Assembly (NCBI GenBank): GCA_024643385.1
Contig: JAHEMZ010000014.1
Coordinates: 1 to 52,052, forward strand
Direction: 5' to 3'
Length of the DNA: 52,052 nt
Source: Flavobacteriaceae bacterium
GTDB lineage: Bacteria; Bacteroidota; Bacteroidia; Flavobacteriales; Flavobacteriaceae
Part shown: positions 26,261 through 35,609 of the stretch, piece after piece
How the letters are laid out: each line of letters opens with the position of its first letter
How positions within the stretch are numbered: position 1 is the first letter of the stretch
The notes under the pieces: generated by a model
Databases searched by the model: none
Told to the model about the DNA's origin: nothing
Seen by the model: the letters and a program-made list of their open reading frames with translations, nothing else
Made by a program: the position numbers and the translations under genes

Positions 26261-29200
26261 TTAAATTTTGAAATTAACGCCTACTAAATAAGTCCTCGGG
26301 GTAGGATAAAAGCCTTGGTCAAATCCATTTCCAATTGGAGCTCCACTGGACGAAGTGGGGTCGTACCCTCTATATTTTGTTAGGGTAAAGGCATTGCTGA
26401 CCGATAGATAAAACCTTAATTTGTCAATACCCAATCGATCTAGAGATTCCTGATTCAGGCTATATCCCAACTGGATATTTTGAGCTCTTAGAAATGCGCC
26501 GTCTTCTACATAGAAATCTGAAAAAACAAGATTTGAAGTAGCTCCCGTGGTTACTCTGGGATATTCATTGGTCGAGTTCGGACCTGTCCAACGATTGAGA
26601 TAATAAGTGGTTCGGTTTGTAAACCGGTCGTTTCTTTCATAATTACGAACAATCTCATTTCCTAAGGATGCATAGAAATAGGTTTGAAAATCCCAACTTT
26701 TATATTCAAAAGAAAGGTTGAGGCCCATGGTCACTTCCGGAATGGGGTCCCCTATATAGGTTCGGTCTGAAGTATTTATCACTCCATCACCATTGACATC
26801 CTCAAATCGCAGGTCTCCGGCTCTTGCTGGAGCCCCTAATGCAATTTGTGACGGGGCGTTGTCGGCCTCGTCCTGGGTTTGAAAAACCCCTTGCGTTTTG
26901 TAACCATAGAAATATCCAATAGGGAAGCCTTCCTCCATTCGGGCAGGAGGATCTTGTCCGATACCAAAACTACCACCCACTTCATAACCAATACCGTTAT
27001 TGACGGATAATACCTTATTGTCGAGGGTTGTCACATTGTAGTTCACTCCGAATGAAAAGTTTTCAGATAGTTCTTGTTTAAAACCTACAGAGAATTCAAA
27101 ACCTCTATTCCTTACGGTTCCTGCGTTGGCAGTTGGATTTCCTGAACCCGGAGCGGTTGAGCCCGTAGTTCCTGAAGTTTGAACCACGAGTAATAGATCT
27201 CGAGTTTCTCGATTGAAATAATCCATTTCGATACTTAACCTATTCTTTAAAAAGCGCATATCGGCCCCAATATCCATGGTAACTTGTTCTTCCCACTTGA
27301 TGTCGGGATTAGAAATTACTCCGATAGCGGTTCCAAAATCTAGTGTATCGTTAAAAACATAAACTCCTTCACCGTTAAGAAGTGATTCAAATCGAAAAGC
27401 GCCAATTCGATCATTTCCTATGATTCCATAGGAACCTCTCAATTTTAGAAAATCAATGAAATTTGAGTCATTCAGAAAAGATTCTTCCGAAGTGATCCAT
27501 CCCAACGATACCGAAGGAAAATAGCCAAATTTGTTATTCGGACCGAAACTGGTCGATCCATCTCTTCTTATCAAGGCAGACATCAGATATTTTCCTTTAT
27601 AATCATATTGTAATCTTGCGAAATAGGAAAGTAACCTGGAGTCAAACACTCGATTGCTCACATTGATATAATTATTGGTAACCGTTTCTGCGTCGCCAAG
27701 GGTAAGTTCGGCAAATGGCTTGTCCGGAAGGTTTATCCCGGTATAACCGTAAAAATCGCCGGTGGTTTTAAAAACGGAAGTCCCTAATAAAAAATTTACA
27801 TTATGACTATCAGCAAAGGAATTTGAATAAGTCAAAAAGGCATCGAAGGTGTAGTCTCTAAAATATTGTTCTTCTTCCACCAAAGAATTTACTTCCAGTC
27901 GGTCAAAAACTTTATCGGCGATTCCCTCAACCCCAAAATCAGCAATAGGAGAGTAGAATCTATTTCTGACTTCGGCATAATTCCATTGAAAATTCGCCCG
28001 GGCACTTAAATTTTTTATTACCGAATATTCAGCCCCAAAAACACCACTTATTTTATCCACCTTGGTTCTGTTAAAGGTGGTCGCTATTTGAGCTAAAGGA
28101 TTAATGACCTCAATGGGAAGGTTTTCGGCCCTTGAGAATCCCATATTATTTCCACTAACACCTAGGGCGGGATTCATGTTTAATGCGTTGTACAGCACAG
28201 AACCAATTCCATTCTCTGCCAGCGTCCTTCTGGTAGTACCTGTATAGATAAAACTGGTGTTCACTTTTAGTTTTTCAAAGAACTCGGTATCAAAATTTAA
28301 TCGGGATGTATAACGAGTAAAGTTCGCCTTACTCCCCCCTACAATACCATCTTGTGTGATAACAGATGCTCCGCCGGAATAGGTAGATTTTTTTGTTCCC
28401 CCTTTTAAAGTAAAGCTTTGATTAAGAATAGGGGCTTTGGTGAACACTTCGCTTTGCCAATCGGTTCCTTTCCCGAGGGATGAAATATTATTATAGATAG
28501 GAGATTCCCCGTTTGCTACAAACGCCTCGTTAATTAAAAGACCATATTCAGTTGCATTTAAGGCAGGAAGCTTTCGAGTTGTTTCTTGGTAACCGCCATA
28601 GGCCTCGTATTCCAAAGTCAATGGCATGAGTTTTCTTCCCGTTTTGGTCGTGATAAGTATAACCCCGTTAGCAGCTCGAACACCATAGATACCGGCTGTT
28701 GCATCCTTTAATACATTTATGGATTCTATATCGGCAGGGTTGACGACGCTCAAGTCTTCGATCACGTTTCCATCCACTAAAATCAATGGTTGGTTGTCGC
28801 CGTTTGTAGAGATACCTCGAATCCTGATATCCGATCTACTTCCGGGCGATCCGGATTGAGTGGTAATTTGAACCCCGGCAACTTGTCCTTGAAGGGCTTG
28901 TTCTATTCTAACTGGCTTAAGTTCTTCGATAGTTTCGCTGGATATTACAGAAACGGCTCCAGTTATCTCCTTTTTCTTTTGAGTCCCATACCCAATAACG
29001 ATTACTTCATCTAAAGAAGCAATATCCTCTTGGAGAGTTATAGACAAGGCTTTGTCGGAGGTGACCGTGATTTCTTGATTGATAAAACCTAAATAAGATA
29101 TCACCAAAGTGTTTCCGGTGCTGATCCCGTCGATTGAGAAATTTCCGTCGAAATCGGTAGTGACGCCGTTGAAAGTTCCTTTTTGAAGAATCGTGGCCCC

Positions 29201-29314
29201 GGGTAAAGGCGATTTATTTGTGCCATCGAATACTTGACCTTTTACAGAAAATGTCTGGGCCGTTATCGTAAAGGAAACAAGTGCAAGGATCGTAAAGAAA
29301 AAGTATCTCTTCAT
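26261..29314 (-). CDS. susC: SusC-like TonB-dependent transporter
   Basis: 1017 residues. A signal peptide ends at about ITAQ (residue 20). A carboxypeptidase-regulatory-like domain runs ~23-100 (VKGQVFDGTNKSPLPGATI). A TonB-box-like EVIVIGYGTQKK precedes the plug (LQGQVAGVQITTQSGSPGSRSDIRIRG, ILVDGNVIEDL, INVLKDATAGIYGVRAANGVI), and a 22-strand barrel runs to the C-terminus (YLVGVNFKI). It imports glucan oligosaccharides across the outer membrane using TonB energy, paired with SusD. It is the first structural gene after the regulator, across a 247-base gap. It lacks the N-terminal anti-sigma (STN) extension, so transcription is not coupled to an ECF sigma factor through this protein. Confidence 0.96.
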   Translation of the reverse strand: MKRYFFFTILALVSFTITAQTFSVKGQVFDGTNKSPLPGATILQKGTFNGVTTDFDGNFSIDGISTGNTLVISYLGFINQEITVTSDKALSITLQEDIASLDEVIVIGYGTQKKKEITGAVSVISSETIEELKPVRIEQALQGQVAGVQITTQSGSPGSRSDIRIRGISTNGDNQPLILVDGNVIEDLSVVNPADIESINVLKDATAGIYGVRAANGVILITTKTGRKLMPLTLEYEAYGGYQETTRKLPALNATEYGLLINEAFVANGESPIYNNISSLGKGTDWQSEVFTKAPILNQSFTLKGGTKKSTYSGGASVITQDGIVGGSKANFTRYTSRLNFDTEFFEKLKVNTSFIYTGTTRRTLAENGIGSVLYNALNMNPALGVSGNNMGFSRAENLPIEVINPLAQIATTFNRTKVDKISGVFGAEYSVIKNLSARANFQWNYAEVRNRFYSPIADFGVEGIADKVFDRLEVNSLVEEEQYFRDYTFDAFLTYSNSFADSHNVNFLLGTSVFKTTGDFYGYTGINLPDKPFAELTLGDAETVTNNYINVSNRVFDSRLLSYFARLQYDYKGKYLMSALIRRDGSTSFGPNNKFGYFPSVSLGWITSEESFLNDSNFIDFLKLRGSYGIIGNDRIGAFRFESLLNGEGVYVFNDTLDFGTAIGVISNPDIKWEEQVTMDIGADMRFLKNRLSIEMDYFNRETRDLLLVVQTSGTTGSTAPGSGNPTANAGTVRNRGFEFSVGFKQELSENFSFGVNYNVTTLDNKVLSVNNGIGYEVGGSFGIGQDPPARMEEGFPIGYFYGYKTQGVFQTQDEADNAPSQIALGAPARAGDLRFEDVNGDGVINTSDRTYIGDPIPEVTMGLNLSFEYKSWDFQTYFYASLGNEIVRNYERNDRFTNRTTYYLNRWTGPNSTNEYPRVTTGATSNLVFSDFYVEDGAFLRAQNIQLGYSLNQESLDRLGIDKLRFYLSVSNAFTLTKYRGYDPTSSSGAPIGNGFDQGFYPTPRTYLVGVNFKI

Positions 29315-29561
29315 GGATAATTTTGTTTAAGCGCAATTTAATTAAGCTAATTGCGAAAAAATGATTATCCGCCCATACAAAAAACATACATCTTAAAGAT
29401 TGTCCTTGAAATTTGGGAATATGTTAATGGAATCCCTCTAATCATAAGAGTTTGTTAAAATTTGTATTATGTGCTATTTAGGCAATATTCTATGGTATGT
29501 TAACCCTGAAGAGCAAAATGTTGTAGTGATGTTGTAGTAAAATAGATAGATGTAAAGGAGG

Positions 29562-32375
29562 TTAAAGGTTAATGAAGTAGTCATTTAAGTTGGTATCTCT
29601 CTCTAAATCAAGTTTTTTTCGAAGTCGGTATCTTTTGATCTCCACGCTTCGGTGTGAAATGTTAAGTAATGGAGCAATTTCTTTGGAGGATAAATTAAGC
29701 CGCAGATAGACACATAAACGCAAATCGTTTGGGGTTAATTCTGGATGCTTCTCTTTTAATTTCTTAAAGAATTTTTTATCCGCATGATTAAAAGCTTTCT
29801 CAAAGAATTCCCAATCTTTTTTATTGTTAATGATCTTATTAATATTATTGATAACAGGTTTCAGTTTGTTGTCTTCATTATAATCTATCAATTGTTCCTT
29901 CAATGAATTGAGGGTAGAAGTCTTACTGATCATATTCATAGTGGAAATGGCCAGTTCTCTATTCCTTGCTTCTATTTCGTGACCAAGCTTTTCATTTTTG
30001 AGTTCCATGATTTCCTTTTGTGTAGCAAGCTCCCTTAATTCTAAATCTTTCGTCTTTTGTTTTAAATGCCGATCACGCTGTTTCTTATAATAATTCTTAT
30101 AGGCCGTATCGATTAAGAAAAGCATCACAACAAAAACTAGAAAATACGCCAGCAAAGCCATGTTACTTAGATACCACGGTTTTAAAATGACGAATTTGTA
30201 ACTCAAATTATCCTTAAGGATTTGATCGTTTATTTTAGCCCTTACTTCAAAAGTATAATTCCCGGGAGTGAGATTTTTTACCGAATACGAAGACGAATGA
30301 GTCCAAGGACTCCAGGAGTTTTGAAAGGGAGGAATGCGATATTGGTAAGATGCGGAGAGATATTTATCATAAACGGGCACACTAAAGTCAAAGGTGAAGT
30401 TTTTCATGTTAAAATCGAGCTCACCTCCTTCTTTGATGGGCAGTACTTTGATTTCCCCGTTGTTTTTCGACGCGGTTATATGATTGAAATGAACTTGAAA
30501 GGTCTTGGGTTCGAATTTGTCAAGATCAACCAAAAGGTAACCACTTGAATTTCCATAGATAAAAATGTTCTTTGTTATAAAGGTTAGATTTTCATAACCA
30601 TCCAATTGATTACGCAATGAATTCGGCAGAGAAATTTTGTCAATAGTGTATGATTCATCGATATTATCTTTGGATACGGCGAATAAATTGCTTTTTGTAA
30701 AGAACCATAGACGATTGTAATCATCACTGATCATTGTACCGGTGCTATATTCATTATTTGCAATCAAAGCGCTTAATTCCGGCACCAGTTTAAATTCAAT
30801 AGGACTTATTTCACTTTTATATATACCCTCAGAGTTTGCGTAATAGATATTTTCACCAAATTTTTCCAAACCGGAATGTATGCCACGATTCAGAGAGATT
30901 AATTTTCTGTAATCTATCACATTAGTGTAATCGTCCGTTAATTCAACCACAAAAACACCTTTGTATTCATGACTCACCAGAACCTCTTTCTTTGGGGTGA
31001 GTTCAAAGTGTTTGGAAGAAAAATCGAAACCTTCAATTTTTTTTTCAAACCCCCATTCTCCGTTTTTATTAGAAAGTAGATATAGGCCATCATAGTTCCC
31101 TTGTAACAGAAGATCCGGTCGATCGGGAATAATTTTAATATCCCAAGTTCCAAGCACCTCAGAAATTTTATTGGCTTTGTTTTCTTGGATGATAAAAGTT
31201 CCTAAATTATGCCCACAGAAGAGTAAATCATTAATGATGTTTAAGGACAAAACCTGTCCTTCCGTTTGAGGAATTAGTTTAAAGGGTTCTTTTGAATACA
31301 TCGGACGATGAAAAAGACCTTGATTCGTCCCAAGATAAATATGATCTTTAAAAATGGCGGATGTATAAGTGGTACCCAATCTTCCTTGTTGTTCAAATAA
31401 TATATTGATCGGGGAGGAAATATTCATACAGTCAATACCATTATCCAGACCCATCCAAATGTTATCGTCTGCATCTTCATAAAGGCTAAGAACAGTGTTG
31501 TTTTGGAGACCATTTGTTTGATCAATCTCATAAAGCAAATTACCTGCTTTATCAAGATGAATGACACCGTTGGAAATGGTTCCCAGTATGATCTCGCCAT
31601 TCTTTTTTTGAAAAGTGCTGTATATAGTGGAATTAAAAATAAAATCGTTGAAAGGTGCCTGCCAAGCTTGTAATTCTTGGTCTTCGAAGATCATGATACC
31701 TTGATTTTCAGTAATGAAAGCAATTTTTTCATTGATGGTGCAAATCCCAACGAATCTTGCATTCCTTGCAATATCGGAATTATTAAGTTTTAATTTTTGT
31801 CCATTTTTTAAAGTGAATAATCCTTCGCCGTACACCTGGTAATAAAGTTCATTTTTTAAGTGAAACATTTTTGTGATCAAGCCATCGGGTTCAATAATAT
31901 TCACATCAAGCGTCTCCGGATTTAATATTATAATCCGGTTCAATGATTGAAACAATACCCACTTTTGATAATGGAAAATATTCCAAAATTGCTCATCTTC
32001 AATTAACTTTATAGACAGACTTTCACTTAATGAAGTATAGATCAAATCTCCAAATTGATTTCTTTGCCAATAGCCAAAATCCATATAGAAACCGCAGTAA
32101 ATACGATCGTCAATGGCGTTAACAGACCTCATGATACTTTCGTTGGGGGTTGGATACAAGTTCCAATTTGAACCATTGAACTCTAATATCCCGGCATTAT
32201 TCGCAACATAGATAAAATGCTCTTTGGATTGAGTGATCATCCAATTTTGATTCCCGGCCCCATAGACTTCGGCCGGGTAATTAATTACCGGGGGTAATTC
32301 TTGCCCTGATGTTGTGAGGGGAAGAACATAAAATAGAAATGAAAATAGGTAAAGTCGTACCATCATAGCATCCAC
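29562..32375 (-). CDS. Membrane-anchored sensor with two-component-type beta-propeller, Y_Y_Y domain and C-terminal LuxR-type HTH
   Basis: 937 residues (a second Met at codon 5 may be the start). A signal peptide (to about SGQE) is followed by ~600 residues of propeller repeats (for example LSLYEDADDNIWMGLDNGI) and a Y_Y_Y domain at ~660-730. One membrane helix lies at ~735-757, then a coiled coil at ~760-860. A final helix-turn-helix at ~870-930 (TPNDLRLCVYLRLNLSSKEI, ISHRSVEIKRYRLRKKL) resembles GerE/LuxR domains. There is no histidine kinase or receiver, so it is a one-component regulator: a periplasmic sugar sensor tied directly to a DNA-binding domain. It lies just upstream of susC on the same strand and is the obvious regulator of the locus. 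Confidence 0.9.
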   Translation of the reverse strand: MDAMMVRLYLFSFLFYVLPLTTSGQELPPVINYPAEVYGAGNQNWMITQSKEHFIYVANNAGILEFNGSNWNLYPTPNESIMRSVNAIDDRIYCGFYMDFGYWQRNQFGDLIYTSLSESLSIKLIEDEQFWNIFHYQKWVLFQSLNRIIILNPETLDVNIIEPDGLITKMFHLKNELYYQVYGEGLFTLKNGQKLKLNNSDIARNARFVGICTINEKIAFITENQGIMIFEDQELQAWQAPFNDFIFNSTIYSTFQKKNGEIILGTISNGVIHLDKAGNLLYEIDQTNGLQNNTVLSLYEDADDNIWMGLDNGIDCMNISSPINILFEQQGRLGTTYTSAIFKDHIYLGTNQGLFHRPMYSKEPFKLIPQTEGQVLSLNIINDLLFCGHNLGTFIIQENKANKISEVLGTWDIKIIPDRPDLLLQGNYDGLYLLSNKNGEWGFEKKIEGFDFSSKHFELTPKKEVLVSHEYKGVFVVELTDDYTNVIDYRKLISLNRGIHSGLEKFGENIYYANSEGIYKSEISPIEFKLVPELSALIANNEYSTGTMISDDYNRLWFFTKSNLFAVSKDNIDESYTIDKISLPNSLRNQLDGYENLTFITKNIFIYGNSSGYLLVDLDKFEPKTFQVHFNHITASKNNGEIKVLPIKEGGELDFNMKNFTFDFSVPVYDKYLSASYQYRIPPFQNSWSPWTHSSSYSVKNLTPGNYTFEVRAKINDQILKDNLSYKFVILKPWYLSNMALLAYFLVFVVMLFLIDTAYKNYYKKQRDRHLKQKTKDLELRELATQKEIMELKNEKLGHEIEARNRELAISTMNMISKTSTLNSLKEQLIDYNEDNKLKPVINNINKIINNKKDWEFFEKAFNHADKKFFKKLKEKHPELTPNDLRLCVYLRLNLSSKEIAPLLNISHRSVEIKRYRLRKKLDLERDTNLNDYFINL

Positions 32376-32392
32376 AAAGCATAAATTTAGCT

Positions 32393-33331
32393 TTAATTTT
32401 TCAAAAAACTCAAATAATAGTACCCTCCTGTCTCTAATTGAATTGTGTGGTTAAAGAATAGGTCGCTCCCATGGAATTTTGCCATTATCAGATAATAACT
32501 ACCCTTGAAATAACTCTTTGTTATCTGTACTTCAAGGGAAGTTTTTTTAATGGAGACGACTAACTGATGTGGAAAAGCGATAAATTCATTTTTAGAAAAT
32601 ATTCCTGATGGAATCAATGAACTCTCACCAAAAAAACCTGCTTGATAGATTGATTTAGGGTCGTGATACACTTCCTCGGGAGTACCAAACATTTCTACTC
32701 TTCCACCTTTTAAAAGCAAGATGTGATCTGAAAAGGCAAGGGCTTCTTCGGCATCATGAGTGGCGGTGATACATGAGATGTTCTGTTTTTTTAAATAACT
32801 GAACAGTTTTCTTCTAAGTTTGTTTTTCCTAAAAGTGTCGATATTACTAAAAGGTTCATCCAGCAATAACAGCTGTGGTTCTTTGGCAAGAGCTTTGGCT
32901 AATGCTACTCGTTGTTTTTGACCCCCACTGAGTTGTTTTACCGGAACGGTCGCAAACTCTTCCATTTCCACCACTTCCAATAACTCCTGAATTCGCTCGC
33001 GATCTGCATTTTCGTCTAATCGGGAGAGGTAGGTAGCCACATTCTCTGCTACGCTGGTGAAGGGCATTACATTAAACTCTTGCGCCACCAATTTTATAAA
33101 GTCTTCTCCCGGAACTAAGTTGAATTTCGGCCCTAATAGGGGTTTTTCATTCCAAAAAATTGCCCCTTCGTTTAAATGAAGAAGGCCATAAATTAAATGC
33201 AATAGGGTCGATTTTCCACAACCACTTTCACCCAATACTGCCATATGTCCTCCTTTTTTGAGTTGGAAGCTGATGTTCTTCAGAATTTCCCTTTCAGCAT
33301 AGGAAAAGGTAGCAATACTCACTTTTAGCAT
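32393..33331 (-). CDS. Orphan ABC transporter ATP-binding protein (PotA/FbpC-like)
   Basis: 312 residues. It has all ATPase motifs: Walker A GESGCGKST at 34-42, Q-loop at Gln84 (VAQEF), signature LSGGQKQR at 134-141, Walker B LLLLDEPF with D158/E159, and the switch His192 (TATHDAEEAL). The ~80-residue C-terminal extension (from ~233) is TOBE-like but weak. Closest by feel are PotA/FbpC/CysA importer ATPases. No permease or binding-protein gene is adjacent, so its partner is unknown. It ends 17 bases before the locus regulator, on the same strand, and may be co-transcribed with it. No clear promoter is visible in the 172 bases upstream. Confidence 0.85.
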   Translation of the reverse strand: MLKVSIATFSYAEREILKNISFQLKKGGHMAVLGESGCGKSTLLHLIYGLLHLNEGAIFWNEKPLLGPKFNLVPGEDFIKLVAQEFNVMPFTSVAENVATYLSRLDENADRERIQELLEVVEMEEFATVPVKQLSGGQKQRVALAKALAKEPQLLLLDEPFSNIDTFRKNKLRRKLFSYLKKQNISCITATHDAEEALAFSDHILLLKGGRVEMFGTPEEVYHDPKSIYQAGFFGESSLIPSGIFSKNEFIAFPHQLVVSIKKTSLEVQITKSYFKGSYYLIMAKFHGSDLFFNHTIQLETGGYYYLSFLKN

Positions 33332-33504
33332 AGATCGTAAAAATGGAAAGTTGTCAATATCAATTCGGTCAACCCTTTAAATAGTTATTTTGGAAATCGT
33401 TCTTATACCTTGACGCATAATTATTCGGAAAGTATTTTTAAAAACCCCACGGTACACAAAAGTAACGAAAACCCTTGAAAAGGCTACTGTATGCGCTATG
33501 TTTG

Positions 33505-33885
33505 CTACTGAAACAATGGTCTATAAGCCTTCCAATACTTATAGATAAGCAGGATATTAATTCCAACGATAATCAATGCGATCCAAATTCCGGAAACATT
33601 TAGAAAAAGATGAAAAAGAAGTACATTGATAGATATTGGAGCTAACAATAGTAAGGCAAAAGGAACCCATTTTCGCATAATTATTAAAATGGCGATAAAG
33701 ATTTCTACAACACCAAGAACGGGTAACAGATATCCTGTCGCAGATAGTGAGTTTTGGAAATTTAGTGCTTCCTGGGGAACGGAAAGTACCGGCATAAAAT
33801 CGAAATGGAAAAATTCATTCAGACCATGAGTAATGAGCACGAGAGCCAAAATTAAACTAAGGATTTTTGTAAAGGTTGAATTCAT
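33505..33885 (-). CDS. DoxX-like small integral membrane protein
   Basis: 126 residues, four hydrophobic helices (about 6-24, 46-69, 74-95, 98-117) and a short basic end. The pattern LITHGLNEFFHF in the first helix and a central VLGVVEIFIAILI helix resemble the DoxX/DoxD family. The role in flavobacteria is unknown; relatives are linked to quinone or redox membrane functions. A near-consensus -7 box (TATCTTTA, minus strand, 33917-33910) lies 24 bases upstream, so it appears to be transcribed alone. Confidence 0.65.
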   Translation of the reverse strand: MNSTFTKILSLILALVLITHGLNEFFHFDFMPVLSVPQEALNFQNSLSATGYLLPVLGVVEIFIAILIIMRKWVPFALLLLAPISINVLLFHLFLNVSGIWIALIIVGINILLIYKYWKAYRPLFQ

Positions 33886-33915
33886 GGTTAGGATGGTTAT
33901 GTGTTCACTTAAAGA

Positions 33916-33956
33916 TAATAAAAAAAATCGCCACTCGATAGGAGCAGCGATTTTTT
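33916..33956 (-). terminator. Terminator of the ASPIC/FG-GAP gene
   Basis: On the minus strand AAAAAATCGC (33956-33947) pairs with GCGATTTTTT (33931-33922) across a 15-base loop and continues in T-rich sequence. It lies 24 bases after the stop at 33980. Its T tract merges into the -7 box of the DoxX-like gene. Confidence 0.7.
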
Positions 33957-33979
33957 AGAATCTTGTTATGTGGAACCCA

Positions 33980-35587
33980 TTAGTTCTTGATGAATTTCTG
34001 TGTTTTAACACTTTGTGCATCAGCTACTTTCAAAATATAGGCTCCATTAGCTAATGCGGAAACATCAATGCTTTGAGTATTTAAAGAGGCGTTCATTACT
34101 CTTCTTCCTTGAACGTCATACACTGAATATTCAGGTTGAGTGAAGGTATCTAAGCTGGATAGATTAATAACTGTTGAAGTTGGATTAGGAAACAAAATCA
34201 AATTGTTAACCAAGCTGTCATTTAAACTTAAGATGGTAGACCCTTCAGTAACCGTGATGGTTTCATCGACAGAAACATTTTCAATAACATCCACAGTTCC
34301 GGATGGCCAAGTGATCGTAATGACAGATATCTCAGTATCCGCACCCAGACCAAAATGTGTATTTAATGTACTCATCATTCTAAATCCTTCACCACTTCTT
34401 ACCTCGCGGATCTGAGTTCCTAGAGCGGAGGTTACCGAAATACGGGCACCAATACCGTTTCTATTACTTTCTACCCCGATAGTGTTTATCGTGATCCAGT
34501 GATTGTCATTATTAGTAGTGTCGTTGTAATAAATTGTACTTCCTGTAAAGGAATCAATAAATCCATCATTGTTTAGGTCTCCAAAGCTACCATTGTTACT
34601 CGGAAGCACATTTTCATATAGCGTGAAAGTAAGGTCTCCATTATTCAATAGAATGTTCCCATTGGATGCAATATCTGCATAGCCATCGTTATTAAAATCG
34701 TAGCTACAGTTTTCGATACCTGTAGCGCTCATCACATTGATTCCAGAGCTTTCCGAAATATCGGTAAAAGTTCCATCCCCATTGTTGATGGCCAATTTGT
34801 GCATGTTTGGATCAACACTATTACCCACGAATACGTCAACATATCCATCGTTGTTATAATCGTTCCAAGCTGATGACCATGTGCTCATTGGATCTGCAAG
34901 ACCGGCTTCTTCTCCTACTTCTGTGAAAACACCCGTACCATCATTGTTGTGTAATTGATCTGTTCTACGATCCGGTCCACCACCACATTTTGCATTGAAC
35001 ATATCTATATCACCGTCGTTGTCGTAGTCGATCCAAACAGATCCGTAATGTCCTCCTGTTGGAAAATCTCCGATCCCTCCTTGGTAATAAGTGAAATTAC
35101 CTGCCCCATCGTTAATGTAATAAACGTTTGGTTCAACATCGTGACAAACAAAAGCATCTAAGTTTCCGTCATTATTTATATCAACAAAATTAGAGCGTTG
35201 AGAAAATACAAATTGAGGAAAACTATCTTCAGTATAGGCAGTCCCATCTTCATTGGCACGCATAAAAGTTACTCCGTTCCCTCCTCCGTAGAGTAGATCG
35301 GTGAAACCATTTCCGTCATAATCTCCCGCGGCTAAACTCCAAGAAGGGGTATTATCTGCCGGTGTAGTGGTAATATTTCTTTCAATAAATGTTCCGTTAG
35401 GTTGTTGAAAGAAAATTTGAATGGTGGTGGTAGATACAGAAACAACATCATCCAGAAAGTCTGAATTCATATCCACCACAGCTCTGTCACTATGATTTGT
35501 ATCTATAAATTCAGGGATAAAGGAAACTTGGGAGATCCCTGAAAATCCGGTGGTTAAGATAGTTAAGAGTAAAATTAGTTTTTTCAT
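33980..35587 (-). CDS. T9SS-secreted FG-GAP/VCBS propeller protein with ASPIC/UnbV domain
   Basis: 535 residues from ATG 35587 (MKKLILLLTI, signal peptide to about GISQ); the longer frame to 35617 is not signal-like. Residues ~35-330 contain repeated calcium-binding loops (DYDGNGFTDLL, DINNDGNLDAF, DYDNDGDIDMF, DYNNDGYVDVF, DFNNDGYADI, DLNNDGFIDSF), an FG-GAP/VCBS beta-propeller. An ASPIC/UnbV domain follows at ~345-430 (NRNGIGARISV, SGEGFRMMSTLNTHFGLG, ITWPSGTVD). The C-terminal T9SS type A tail starts LILFPNPTSTVINLSS and ends QKFIKN. It is surface-exported; adhesion or surface-ligand binding is the usual guess. It starts 22 bases after the cytochrome gene, so the two are likely one operon. 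Confidence 0.88.
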   Translation of the reverse strand: MKKLILLLTILTTGFSGISQVSFIPEFIDTNHSDRAVVDMNSDFLDDVVSVSTTTIQIFFQQPNGTFIERNITTTPADNTPSWSLAAGDYDGNGFTDLLYGGGNGVTFMRANEDGTAYTEDSFPQFVFSQRSNFVDINNDGNLDAFVCHDVEPNVYYINDGAGNFTYYQGGIGDFPTGGHYGSVWIDYDNDGDIDMFNAKCGGGPDRRTDQLHNNDGTGVFTEVGEEAGLADPMSTWSSAWNDYNNDGYVDVFVGNSVDPNMHKLAINNGDGTFTDISESSGINVMSATGIENCSYDFNNDGYADIASNGNILLNNGDLTFTLYENVLPSNNGSFGDLNNDGFIDSFTGSTIYYNDTTNNDNHWITINTIGVESNRNGIGARISVTSALGTQIREVRSGEGFRMMSTLNTHFGLGADTEISVITITWPSGTVDVIENVSVDETITVTEGSTILSLNDSLVNNLILFPNPTSTVINLSSLDTFTQPEYSVYDVQGRRVMNASLNTQSIDVSALANGAYILKVADAQSVKTQKFIKN

Positions 35588-35609
35588 AATAGTATTAAAG
35601 TTAGATTGA

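Noticed and set aside
29315-29561. A clear promoter or operator before susC
   Set aside because: The minus strand has no TAnnTTTG box here and no strong inverted repeat; control by the adjacent regulator is likely but the site cannot be picked out by eye.
29562-32375. Hybrid two-component sensor kinase
   Set aside because: The ectodomain is of that type, but after the membrane helix there is only a coiled coil and an HTH; no H-box, ATPase or receiver motif is present.
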